This document shows positions 9,855 through 19,674 of a stretch of 64,000 bases of DNA, piece after piece. The stretch's first letter is position 1. Each line of letters starts with the position of its first letter. Under the pieces are notes generated by a model. The model had not been told where the DNA came from and made no database searches. It worked only from the letters and a program-made list of their open reading frames with translations. The stretch is from the NCBI GenBank assembly GCA_035610835.1, contig CM069454.1, forward strand, positions 65,132,883 through 65,196,882. Reading direction: 5' to 3'. The DNA comes from Ophiura sarsii (lineage: Eukaryota > Echinodermata > Ophiuroidea > Amphilepidida > Ophiuridae). The translations under genes were made by a program, and so were the position numbers.

Positions 9855-10841
9855 CACTGCAAAAAGGTTGCTTAAATATTTACTCAACATTTTACACAAC
9901 GTTGTTGAAGTATGCAAACGCTCAACAGTTGCGTGGATAACATGTTTTCACCAACAGTTGAACAATTCCAGTTACTCAGCAGTTGCACAATTTTAATTAC
10001 ACAACAGTTGGGTATTATTAATTAACCATTTGTTGGGCATTTTGTGACTGTTGCTTAATTTGTGAATTGTTTTCATTATGTATTGAGCATTTTTGTATAG
10101 CAACTGTTGCTTAATTTATCAAATGTAGCCATATGTTGGGTATTTTATTTGTGACAAGTTTTTATCATATATTGAGCATTTTTGTATAGCAACACGGGGT
10201 AGGCAAATAATGTGAATTCTGGGCGATGCAGCAGAGCTACATACATCACTTCCTCCCGGTAGTGAACCGGTAACTTGTAATGGGAATTCTAGGCGATGCA
10301 GCAGAGCTACATACACTATTCCCTTTCGGTAGTGAATCTGTAATTTATTTTAACATGTTATTTAACTAGGCCTATATATATATAATATCTGACATCTCTT
10401 ATCATTGGTGTTATTTACTGTGAACGTTTGCCAAACATGTTTTTACCAACAGTTGAACAATTCTAGTTACTCAAAAGTTAGGCAATTATATTCACTCAAC
10501 AGTTGTTCAAGTATGTAACAGCTCACGAAATTGGCTTTTTTGGACAACAGTTGCCTAAAATTCACATGTGCGTAACTTGCATCAACTGTTGCGTGATTGT
10601 CCTCAATGCTCATGCAACAGTTGCCAAAGTGGAATATTTTTACGCAACAAGCAACAGAAACAGTTTCCACCAACATTTTAAGGACATTGTTTTCGACGAA
10701 TTGCTCAACGCTGAGGATTTTTTACTTTTATACAACGCCTAACTTTCTACATATTATATTGAATGAATTTTAATCAACACGTCAACCAACGGATGATAAA
10801 AGTACTTTTAGCAACGTATTTTAAGCAACATTTTTGCAGTG
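9855..10841. mobile_element. Non-autonomous TIR element rich in CAACAGTTG motifs
   Basis: Terminal inverted repeats of about 24 bp begin CACTGCAAAAAGGTTGCTTAA and end with TTAAGCAACATTTTTGCAGTG. A TA dinucleotide lies outside each end, so a TA target duplication is likely. The interior has many copies of the near-palindrome CAACAGTTG or its halves (TTGC/GCAAC) and an imperfect tandem duplication of about 70 bp (10213-10345) containing GGCGATGCAGCAGAGCTACA. No transposase is present. It lies about 140 bp before the splice acceptor of the sulfotransferase exon, so it sits in that gene's intron. Confidence 0.8.
10213..10345. repeat. Two-copy tandem repeat inside the TIR element
   Basis: Two copies of about 70 bp starting GAATTCT(A/G)GGCGATGCAGCAG, each followed by CCGGTAGTGAA-like sequence. 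They are only partly diverged. Confidence 0.7.
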
Positions 10842-10980
10842 TACTTCTGTCAATACAGATGGTTGTACCCTGGTACATCCTATGGATTCTTTTATAACCT
10901 CATATCCAATAAGTACTGCTTTCCCCCCTCCTCCACCCCCAAAATTATCTGAAACTAATTCTTACTCCATTTTTTGTTTC

Positions 10981-12288
10981 AGACAACCACGATCTAAATT
11001 TCTTCGCATGTTAAATGACGCGTCACTCGTGACTACTACCGAAACGCCGTCGACGATGCCACCGCCAAATTGCACGGCGTGGACGTCCATCGTGTTCATC
11101 AAAACACACAAGACCGGAAGCACCACGCTGCAAACTATCGTCAACCGTTACGGATTCTTCAATGAACTATCCTTCGTGTTTAACGTACGTTCTTCCTACA
11201 ATGGACATTTCTTCCATATGCCGAGCGTTATGTCCGGGGATAAACCCGAGGAGTCTTTTCTCCCACCGCTGAACGTCAAGAAGGGCGATTATGCACGGTA
11301 TAAAAACTACGATATGCTGTCTCAACATGTGAGATACAACAGACCACTAATGAGCCGATTCATGCGGAACGATACTAAATATATCACCATCATCCGGGAG
11401 CCGAGCGCCCAGTGGGAATCCGCCTTTGAACACTTCAAATTTCAAGAAGCTTTTCGGCAGCCTGTTGAAGTCAACGAATGGATAGACACCTTTCTGGCAA
11501 GACCGTCATATTAATATCGCGAGAGATTAAGATTTATGAAGTATCAAGTACAAGGAATTGCGGGACTACGTTGGTTTTACGCTCAGAATAGCCAGTCTTA
11601 CGATTTAGGATTGGACCCAGAAAATGGGTTTTATAACGAAACCATTATCAATGGGACTATTAAGAGTCTAGAGAAAGAGTTCACTATGGTCTTGATTACG
11701 GAGTTCTTTGATGAGTCTTTGCTAATTTTGAAGAAAGAACTTTGCTGGGAATTCGAAGACATCGCGTATGTTTCGAAAAATCAACGCCAATCAAGACGGA
11801 CGTTGTCCGACGAGGTTCGTCAGAAAATTAGGACATTTAATCACGCCGATTTCTTGCTGTACCATCATTTTAATCAAACTTTATGGAGAAAAATCGACGA
11901 GTACGGCTCAACCTTTGAGGCAGATTTAGCTTATTTTCGTCAGCTTAATTTACATTTATTCGAAGAATGTGGAAACGAAAAGCCCAATGTCAAGAAAATG
12001 GGCGCTCACCGGCTCTACAATCACGTGGAATTTTCACCGAAGAAAAATTCTACGATGTTCTGCAGAACACTTGCAGAACACAAGCAAACACTGTTCGATA
12101 GAGTTTTTAAAAGACAAAATCCGACAAAACCCAGCAAAAAAACCGAACTTAAAAAAATGAAACGTGTGACACGCGTGTCGCCGACAAAAAAGAAACGTGT
12201 GACACGCGTGGCGCCGACAAAAAAGAAACGTGTGACACGCGTATCGCCGACAAAAAAGAAACGTGTGACACGCGTGACGCCGACATGA
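10981..12288 (+). pseudogene. Galactose 3-O-sulfotransferase-like gene (copy 2), one in-frame stop
   Basis: A last-exon-like block follows a polypyrimidine-AG acceptor (ending at 10980). It encodes most of a Gal3ST-family sulfotransferase, enzymes of the Golgi lumen that transfer sulfate from PAPS to the 3-OH of galactose. SIVFIKTHKTGSTTLQ (near 11086-11133) is the PAPS 5'-phosphosulfate loop with lysine, Gly-Ser and Thr. IIREPSAQWESAF (near 11389-11430) is the 3'-phosphate motif with Arg and Ser. The signal-anchor exon is not in view. A TAA at 11512-11514 interrupts the frame. Copy 1 has three fewer bases there (TCATATTATCGC against TCATATTAATATCGC), so a 3-bp gain created the stop. Six more inserted bases near 11545 keep the frame. 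After the stop the frame is clean for about 250 codons, so the lesion is recent, polymorphic or a sequence error. Confidence 0.82.
12157..12288 (+). repeat. Coding minisatellite: four 33-bp units, basic C-terminus
   Basis: Four in-frame 33-bp repeats encode KKKRVTRVxPT, giving a strongly basic tail absent from copy 1, whose frame ends before this point. The unit includes ACACGCGTG-type self-complementary bases. A tail of this kind is not a normal part of Gal3ST enzymes as I know them. The antisense reading (Cys/His-rich) is only a shadow. Confidence 0.9.
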
Positions 12289-12432
12289 CATTATTTCTTG
12301 ATTCACAGTGGAGTTTGGTACGGCCGGCTAGGGTTTCTTTCTTTTGGTCTGCTTTTTCTGGACCGATGCTGAAATAGTTCATCTATCGAATAAAATAATA
12401 TAATCATAAATATAAGGTGTTTACAGGGCGCA

Positions 12433-12710
12433 TGTGTGGTGCACTGGACTCATGATCTAAAGGTTGTGGGTTCAAGTCTGGCTGTGGTCAACATGTTGTG
12501 CTCTTGAGTAAGGCACTTACCCGCAATTATTCCTCTCTACCCAGGTGTATTTAAATGAGTACCGGTATTCTTCAGTGCTGGGAAGGTAACAGACTCGCTG
12601 TGGAGGAGGTGTAGCGAGCCCCACAGCAACATTATAAAAAGGAGCGAGTCTGGCCCTATCGCTTTGAATGGGAGATGGGCCTGGTATTACAGGATCGACC
12701 GCCTTTACTT
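12433..12710 (+). mobile_element. tRNA-derived SINE, copy 2
   Basis: Same family as the SINE at 86-425: A-box-like TGGTGCACTGG, B-box GGTTCAAGTCTGG, then GTAAGGCACTTACC, CTACCCAGGTGTAT, AGACTCGCTGTGG and GAGTCTGGCCC in the same order. It is flanked by an exact 13-bp target duplication TTTACAGGGCGCA (12420-12432 and 12711-12723). The insertion lies in the 3' flank of sulfotransferase copy 2 and is absent from the matching flank of copy 1. Confidence 0.85.
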
Positions 12711-12861
12711 TTTACAGGGCGCACTACACTAGATGGGGTATCACTTACCCTTGGGAGCGTTGCTAAACTAGAATCGGAAAGTATGCATGACAAAATCCTC
12801 AATTTAAAAAACTTGACAGTAAGAACAATTGCGTAAATGCCTAGGATTTTTGATTAATTCG

Positions 12862-13110
12862 AGGGTTTAGTGCAACAAAGGGATATCTGCGTTGCTGGCC
12901 AAAATGAGATTTTGGTATCAAGATGATCCGCACAAGATCAGGAACCTAAATATGAGAAAATAGTAAATTCACCTAATCAAAAAGGTTTGAATAGCATTTC
13001 TTTTAACTTGTCAAATCCAATAGGTGACAATGATGGGTACAAATCTTTAATTCACTTTTTCCTCAAAATGACCGAAATGCAGATAGCCGCCCTTTGTTGC
13101 ACTAAACCCT
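12862..13110. mobile_element. TIR element, AGGGTTTAGTGCAACAAAGGG ends
   Basis: Inverted ends of about 30 bp begin AGGGTTTAGTGCAACAAAGG and end with the complement ending ACTAAACCCT. The body is 249 bp with no coding content. No clear target duplication, so the superfamily is not assigned. Confidence 0.65.
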
Positions 13111-13351
13111 ATAAAATGTGAATATCATCTAAGTACATTTTTGAGAGATCTTTCAAATTGGTGTTTTTGACTTGAAACATCAGCGATTACGGTGAGATTT
13201 CCAAGCTCGTCAGAGATGTAGTCATTTCATGGCCGTATTTTAGAAAATCAAGCAGGTTACCATACCTAGGCCTATTTTCCGCACTTTTTGATGAGAAAGA
13301 GTGATAATCTTTAAGAAAAATACACACTACAAGGTCCAATTTCAAACTTAA

Positions 13352-13751
13352 AGGGATACTAAGAGATGTGTTGGAGGCTGCGCCCTCAATTATGATAAAA
13401 ACTGGGATTAGTATATTTTTATAATTGTATTACATGTATGAACTTACACCTATAAGGATTAAGAAAAATCAGCCCTCTTTGTACAAGAAAACGTCGATTC
13501 AAAAATGCTCGTACAGCCGGGACGAGCATTTTACGTCCGACAGTATCCCCCTGCAGTACATAACGCGAACCATATTTGCATAGAGGGCGTTTTTCAATAA
13601 ATAGCGATGATCTGGCGATGATATTGTTTTAATCAAGTTTTGCTGTGTTTTTGTTAGTAGAAACAACAATAATGGCAATTTTTAATGTTCATCTTGAATT
13701 CTGAAGTAAATTTTTAAACATTTAAAATTTTCAACACCACTTAATGTCCCT
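13352..13751. mobile_element. TTAA-flanked MITE (AGGGATA ends)
   Basis: TTAA lies on both sides (13348-13351 and 13752-13755). The ends AGGGATACTAAGAGATGTGT and, on the other strand, AGGGACATTAAGTGGTGTTG are imperfect inverted repeats. A TTAA duplication is the mark of piggyBac and Kolobok transposases. No coding capacity. Confidence 0.6.
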
Positions 13752-13756
13752 TTAAG

Positions 13757-14077
13757 TGGTCTTAAACAGAGTTTTATATTAGTTTTTTGTGTGTACATAT
13801 CCCTATGGAGCTCTAAGTAGTAGTGTGGACCCTACAGGGTGACATTATATTGGAAAAGACCGCTTCCTCATTAATGGTAGATTTTAGAAATGGGTTGTTT
13901 TTGATAGAAATTACTTTTTGTAAAAATGGAGGATTCCAAGTTCGACCGACAACGTTTTTGAAAATCCATAAAACTGTGACGTTTCTATTGTCTTCATCGT
14001 CTTCTATCTGTCACTCGCTTCATTTATTATCAATCTCAACACAATTCTGTATTTATCTATTTTACAAATTACGAACC
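13757..14077. other. Stretch without recognisable gene
   Basis: A 121-codon frame starting at 13823 runs through this stretch into the MITE at 14082 and has no recognisable domain. It is treated as non-coding. Confidence 0.45.
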
Positions 14078-14081
14078 TTAA

Positions 14082-14319
14082 CACTTTCCACGCGGCAGGC
14101 GGCTGCAGACGACATTCCAAAATGTCACAAAATGTTTAAAAAATATAAAAATTATGGATTGTCATTACCATATTTGGAATCATCTTGAGAAATGCATTGA
14201 CATAAGTACAAACATGCCTATTATCGGGTCAGTAATCCTTGAGATAGACTTTGAAAATTGTGAAAGGTTTCTGAAAAATCTGTTTTGTGTATGGTAAAAT
14301 AATAGCCGCGTGGAAAGTG
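14082..14319. mobile_element. piggyBac-type MITE, perfect 15-bp TIR, TTAA
   Basis: CACTTTCCACGCGGC at the left end and its exact complement at the right end, each bounded by TTAA (14078-14081 and 14320-14323). The length is 238 bp. The right 130 bp match a second copy that ends at 18734 before TTAA. The structure fits a non-autonomous piggyBac-like element. Confidence 0.88.
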
Positions 14320-14512
14320 TTAACTGGCCGGAATGACGCAAGGGCCAGCCGGTGCTGAACTCATCCCATCGCGCGAGGGCGCTATGTCACTGACCTAAGT
14401 GTAACCACCCTCAAATTTGCCTTATATTTGTTTGCTCCAAAATTCATTCCAATTTTGGATAAACATAAAATAATATAGATTGTCTGTCCTGCCAGTTCCA
14501 TACAATAGAGGG

Positions 14513-14886
14513 AGTGCGTGTTGGCACAGCGGTAGATACCCTCGCTTTGCACCAATGAATCCCGGGTTCGAAATCTGTGCTAGGTCGGGCTTTATGTGCA
14601 TTTGGTTTATCACGATCCATACACGCTCTCGCAGGTTTTCTCCGGGATCTCCGGTTTCCTCCTGCTTTCAAAATCTGTGATTAGTTGTTTCGGTTATCAA
14701 AAACTTCCTTGACCCAATGGTATTTGGGGAGCTGCATTGAAAAATGGTGGATGTTACAATCTAAGTGCGGATAGGTTTGCGCTAGAAATTGGCAGCACCC
14801 TAGTTGATGCGACCTGATTCTGATGATTCACCAGCAGCGAAATTACAGCGCTTTGATCACTTTGGAAAGGCGCTATATAAATACTA

Positions 14887-14925
<39 letters not shown>
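14513..14925 (+). mobile_element. tRNA-derived SINE with L2-like tail
   Basis: The head has an A-box-like TTGGCACAGCGGTAGA and a B-box GGGTTCGAAATC. The middle carries TTTTCTCCGGGATCTCCGG. The tail is CAGCGCTTTGATCAC, then AAGGCGCTATATAAATAC and a long ATT repeat (14886-14924). Tail type and microsatellite match L2-group LINEs, the likely source of retrotransposition machinery. It is a different family from the SINEs at 86 and 12433. Confidence 0.8.
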
Positions 14926-15699
14926 AACACAATTTGTGAGATTTACTTACTAAAGTAATGTGTGTTTCTTAATACTATTATGATGAGAGATTATTCCTAG
15001 TGACTGTATTAGGCCCCTGAAACTCGATTTTGAGTTTCCCGTCACATTTTCAGCTTATAATGAGGCAACTATTTCATTATTCATTATTCATTATTTTCAA
15101 GATTTCATTATTTAACCTTTTACGAACACTTTCAGTACTCTAGTCTATTTATTATGCATATTAGATACCAAAAGGACTACACTTTGGAATGAATAGAGAT
15201 ATTTGACCATTCATATAAAATATTTATTAAAATTCAGTAAACGACATGGTCCATGTGGTAGTTCTCTTTAAAATACAGCTTTCAAAGACAAAATGGACAG
15301 AGTTCCGACGTCCGATTAATCCCACGGTAAGTCTGCATAGCAAACTGGTTTTTTTAAATTTCAATTGCACATCAATTGAATTATTTAACATTTGAAAATA
15401 CCTAAATTCAGTTAATTATCATGGGAAGAGAAGTGTTGCCTGTTAAATGATATAACAATAAAAATAAAAATAAAATATCTTTGCAAAGTCAAGTCAGAAA
15501 AATTATTTTTGTGGTTCATATGCATGTGATGTGGAAATGCAAAATAGTAAATCTGTGTATTGTAGGTTTTGAAATGCAGTCAAAACCTATGTGTTATGAT
15601 TTCCATCATACATTCATGTACATGAAACATTTTTTTTTACCAGATTACATGCATAAGAAATAAAGTTATAATTTTGTTGACTCGAAATTAAAATCAAAA
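14926..15699. other. AT-rich stretch without recognisable gene
   Basis: Only low-complexity A/T runs (for example ATTCATTATT near 15075-15100) are seen. A 60-codon frame at 15481-15663 has no recognisable domain. Confidence 0.5.
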
Positions 15700-16190
15700 C
15701 AAAATCGAAATGTATACATACAAAACATTTATAAATCTTTACAATGGTGCATTATGTTACAGGCAACACTTCTTTTGCCAATAATAAGCACAATATTTAT
15801 AGTTTACTGAATTTGGTTAGATGTTGTTAGATTTAGATAAATGGTATTATTTACACTGAAAATGGTCCTCAAAAGTCATACTTTCAATCAGAATAAATTA
15901 ATCGTACTTGGTAATTTAGGATCTTAAACTTATAAATGACAGTTATAATTTTTGAATTTGAACTTCAAAATAATTGTTCAAAATTGAAATAGATTCCACA
16001 AACATTTACAAATCTTTCCAATGTTATAATTATACCATCAGGTCTAACAAAATGTACATAACTTACTTGATTTAGATGTTGTTACTTAAATGATATTTTG
16101 ACACTGAGAACGGTCCTTCAAAGTCATACTTTCAATTAATATGAATACAATTACAAATGTACTTTTTAGGATCTGAAATTATAATTTACC
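15700..16190. repeat. Imperfect two-copy tandem duplication (about 280 bp apart)
   Basis: Phrases recur in the same order: ACATTTATAAATCTTTACAA at 15725 and ACATTTACAAATCTTTCCAA near 16002; GATGTTGTTAGATTT and GATGTTGTTACTT; ACACTGAAAATGGTCCTC and ACACTGAGAACGGTCCTT; then AAAGTCATACTTTCAAT in both. It is non-coding and of moderate age. Confidence 0.75.
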
Positions 16191-16639
16191 ATTGTTAAGG
16201 GGTGGGTCAAGGGGTAACACATGGGTTGTTTCTGGTCAAATATGGATATATTGGTCATCAAATGTCATTGTTTTATACTTTCAGAAAAAAATTGTAAAAA
16301 AAGAAAAAATTGTAAAAAAAAAAAGGAATTATTTTCAGATTTTCGGCCCCAAACGCTCACCCATGCCTATAGTTACGCTTTTATAAATTATAATGTTCAG
16401 TTGTTTTGATGTTTTATGTACATCCTTGTACATACAGCTACATACCAAATTGTTTGAGTTGAATGTCATCTTATAAACATACTGGATGACAATGACTGTG
16501 ATACTTTTTATTTAAATAGTTTATTAGATTATACAATGGTAATTATTATTTGTTCATACTGGTTTACAAATTAATTATATCACGATCTAATTGAGTTTTA
16601 CTTTGATGAACTGCATGAATGTTAAACATTCATGAGATG
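16191..16639. other. AT-rich stretch without recognisable gene
   Basis: A-rich runs at 16285-16325; no frame with a known domain. Confidence 0.5.
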
Positions 16640-18557
16640 CTTGTGACAAGGAGTGACAAAAACAATAATTTCAACCAGCTGTGTAAAGCTTTAGAAGATC
16701 ATAGTGCACAAAATATAAGCCTGTTTAAAGGAGTCAAAGATCTCACTGGCAAGTAAACAGCAAGACTAGCAGTCATCAAATACGAGAATGGAAAAGGGCT
16801 AACTGAAAGTGAGGACATCAAAGACAGGTTGAGGACAATACTGTATGGGTCTCTTTGTCTCCCAGGAAACTAACATAAACGTACAATTAGATTTGGATGA
16901 AGAGGAACCTGATATTTTGCTATCAGAGGTTAGGAATGACATGCAGAAATTGAAGAACAATAAATCTCCTGGTATTGATGAAATTCCTGGTGAGCTGCTG
17001 AAGAGCACTGGTGACAATGGAATCAGAATTATGTTGCAGCTTTGTAACAATAACAATGATCTGGCGCATAAAAGTCTGGCCAGAGGACTGGAAAAAAAAT
17101 CTGTTTTCGTGACACTTCCAAAGAAAGGCGACATCAGTGAATGTAAAAATAATCGAACTATAGCACTAATACCTCATGCAAGTAAAATCCTGCTAGATAT
17201 CCTGAATGAGAGACTCAGACAACACCTTGAGAGAGAACTCCCTCCAGAGCAGGCCGGATTCAGAAGAGGAAGGGGTACCAGAGACCATATAGCCAACATT
17301 CGTCAGATCATAGGGAAATGTAATGAATTTCAAAGGACCGCATTTCTGTGCTTCATTGATTATGTTAAGGCGTTTGACTGTGTAAGATACGGTGCTTTGT
17401 GGAAAGCCCTGCTGGCACTTGGAGTTCCATCCCATCTTGTGCATATAATCAAGAATCTATATGATGGCCAACTTGCCTGTGTACATACAGAGAAAGGAAA
17501 CAGTGACTGGTTCTCGCTTGGACAGGGGGTGCGTCAAGGTTGCATTCCCGCCTACACTTTTCAACATGTATGCCGAATACATCATGAGAAATGCCCTTAA
17601 CAACTGGAATGGCGGACTGTCAATTGGAGGATGGCAGCTAAGCAATTTGCGGCATGCAGATGATACTACCCTTCTCACCACTACCCTTGAGGATCTCCAG
17701 TGTGTTCTTGAAAAAGTGAAACACGAGAGTGAGGCTATGGGTCTGCGTCTTAATGTTGCTAAAACCAAAATCATGATCATTGGTGGAGTCCAGCCAACGG
17801 ACCCTTTGATGGTAGATGGGAAGGAAGTTGAGCAAATAACACAGTTCAACTTTCTTGGAGCACTTATCACCACGGATGGCAGCTGTAAGCAAGAAATTAG
17901 AAGACGCCTGACAATGGCAAGATCGGCTATAGCAAATCTCTCCACAATTTGGGCAGATAGAGGAGTCACCAAATCAACAAAAGTGCGCCTTGTTCGAGCA
18001 CTTGTTTTCCCCATAGCCACCTATTCCTGTGAAACATGGTCACTCACCAAGGTAGACCGTGATAGGATAAATGCATTTGAACTCTGGTGCTGGCGGAAAA
18101 TGCTCAAAATCCCCTGGGTTGCTAAACGTACAAATATTAGCGTACTACATGATATTGGTGTGAATAATCGACTACTTGACTCAGTCAATCGCCAGACTCT
18201 CAGCTACCTCGGACACATAGCCAGACGTCAGGACAACTGCCTTGAAAAGGTCCTTATGCAGGGAAAAATTGAGGGCTCAAGAAGACGCGGGCGACCTAGA
18301 GCAAGATGGATGGACAGAATCAAAAATCTTACTGGACAACCTCTAACAGGGGTATACAAACTACACAGAAAGAAAAAAAGTGAGTCATCATCGAAAAATG
18401 AGTCATTTTGTCCGTGTAGTGACACACTATGGCTCAAAATGAGTCATTTTGTCCATGTAGTGACTCATTTTACGATAATGACTCACTTATTTTTTTCTGT
18501 GTAGCTGCTGACCGACAACAGTGGAGAGCCATCTTGAAAGTCACGAACTGTCAGATA
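16640..18557 (+). mobile_element. RTE-clade LINE, 5'-truncated, frameshifted reverse transcriptase
   Basis: The reading frame starts in the linker before RT (YENGKGLTESEDIKDR near 16780) and runs through NNKSPGIDEIPGELLK, PKKGDI, EQAGFRRGRGTRDHI, CFIDYVKAFDCV (first catalytic Asp), GVRQGC and HADDTTLL (catalytic Asp pair near 17655). The end has a WCWRKMLKIPW block, SYLGHIARR and RRRGRPRARWMD. These thumb and C-terminal motifs are typical of the RTE/BovB clade. The frame breaks by one base near 17553 and in the 16740-16850 stretch. The endonuclease is absent. The C-terminus (DRQQWRAILK at 18514-18545) is cut off from the rest by a small MITE at 18364-18501. Confidence 0.88.
18364..18501. mobile_element. 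Small TA-flanked MITE inside the RTE LINE
   Basis: Inverted ends CACAGAAAGAAAAAAAGTGA and TCACTTATTTTTTTCTGTG, with TA on each side (18362-18363, 18502-18503), as in Tc1/mariner-type elements. The interior repeats TGAGTCATTTTGTCC. It interrupts the RTE reading frame before its C-terminal DRQQWRA block, which shows the insertion order. Confidence 0.82.
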
Positions 18558-18581
18558 TGACGGAGGCGTACCAGACAGACC

Positions 18582-18734
18582 ATTTTGGGAATCACCATGA
18601 GAAATGCATTGACATAAGTACAAACATGCCTAGTATTGGTTCAGTAATCCTTGAGATAGACTTTGAAAATTGGGAAAGGTTTCTGAAAAATATGTTTTGT
18701 ATATATGGTAAAACTAATAGCCGCGTGGAAAGTG
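18582..18734. mobile_element. 3' end of a second piggyBac-type MITE copy
   Basis: From GGAATCACCATGAGAAATGC to GCCGCGTGGAAAGTG it matches the right part of the MITE at 14082-14319 with few changes and also ends before TTAA (18735-18738). The left part is missing, replaced by the RTE LINE. Confidence 0.8.
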
Positions 18735-18848
18735 TTAAAATGTTATGCACTGTAATTTGCTGTGTTGTATTTTAATCTCTTTTCTCTAAAAGTTGATAAA
18801 TATCAATTGTTTGATGTTTTTGAAGCTATATTAGGCGTACGTAGAGCG

Positions 18849-19013
18849 TGTTTCTGCTGGGCAAGTTACGTTAAGGATAATAGACAGTATCACGACATTC
18901 GTGGAAAAGAATTGTCCGAGGCCGCAGGCCGAGGACAATTCTTTTCCACGAATGGCGTGAATACGAGGCCATTATCCGACTTAACGCACATCTAGGACGT
19001 CATACAATTGTTT
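18849..19013. repeat. Left inverted arm of the Crypton-like unit with nested hairpin
   Basis: GTTTCTGCTGGGCAAGTTACGTTAA (in part) and, after 100 bases, TTAACGCACATCTAGGACGTCAT match the reverse complement of 23582-23649 at the far side of the recombinase gene. The 100-base interruption is itself a large palindrome: 22-base arms (18896-18917 and 18933-18954) around a 15-base GC-rich loop, extended outward by GGATAAT/ATTATCC. Confidence 0.75.
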
Positions 19014-19381
19014 TTGATTTCTCATGATAATTTTGCATGAGCTGCTGACATGATTTGCATTGTCCTTACGAATGTAGTGAAAAACACACCAATACCCTTA
19101 CGAATGTAGTGAAAAACACGCCAATACATTATTGACCCTTGAAGGGCAATGACATTATAGCCAATGCATTATAGGCCCTTGAAAAGAGGCAATGACATTT
19201 GCATAACCACATATTAAGGAAAGTATATGATAAGTGTTGTAACTTTAAAGAAACTTGAAAGATATAAATTGATCATGTAGTCATATTCATTGATAAATTA
19301 CGTAATTTTAAAGAGACGATAGTGAAATTATTCTTGAAGATATTATAAACTCATTCTGACTCTGGGTATTGACTAGTAAAG
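19014..19381. repeat. Gene-free leader with a two-copy 32-bp tandem repeat
   Basis: CCTTACGAATGTAGTGAAAA occurs twice, 32 bases apart (19064-19127). Downstream, GACATTATAGCCAATGCATT and CAATGACATTTGCAT are related pieces. This is the 5' untranslated or promoter side of the recombinase gene. Confidence 0.5.
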
Positions 19382-19674
19382 ATGGCAAGCGAAAGCGACT
19401 CCGATATATTTCTGACACAAAATTCGTTTCGAAATGAAATGAATGATAGTGATGGAAATGATGAAATAAATTATGATGATGTGTTTCCTAATGAAAACGT
19501 GGAAAAAGAAACCGAGAAATTCTATCCAGCGGTTTCCGATATATCGGATGATGAATTGATCGCGGCAAGCCTGGCTATGGAGGAGAAAGAAAAGATTGCT
19601 ACGGTTCCGTCGGGACCTTCTCGATTCGACAAACCAGTCAATGACGAAGAAATGGCCAACATTTCTAGACGAAG
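19382..19674 (+). pseudogene. Crypton-like recombinase gene, exon 1 (acidic N-terminus)
   Basis: An ATG opens an acidic, serine-rich N-terminus (MASESDSDIF, DISDDELIAAS) that ends in PSRFDKPVNDEEMANISRRR. The phrase RF..PV.DEE is common just before the recombinase core in DUF3504/Crypton-derived proteins. The exon ends AAG/GTACAT, a good splice donor, leaving two bases of an arginine codon that are completed exactly by the acceptor at 20767/20768. I place it with the tyrosine recombinase exon downstream. The ATG has no competing upstream start in frame that I can see. Confidence 0.65.

Noticed and set aside
12034..12382. Cys/His-rich antisense repeat (HACHTFLFCRR) resembling zinc fingers
   Set aside because: It is the complement of the KKKRVTRV minisatellite, the spacing fits no zinc-finger class and there is no start or splice context.
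13823..14188. 121-codon frame as a gene
   Set aside because: Its 3' third lies inside the piggyBac-type MITE and the rest has no domain.
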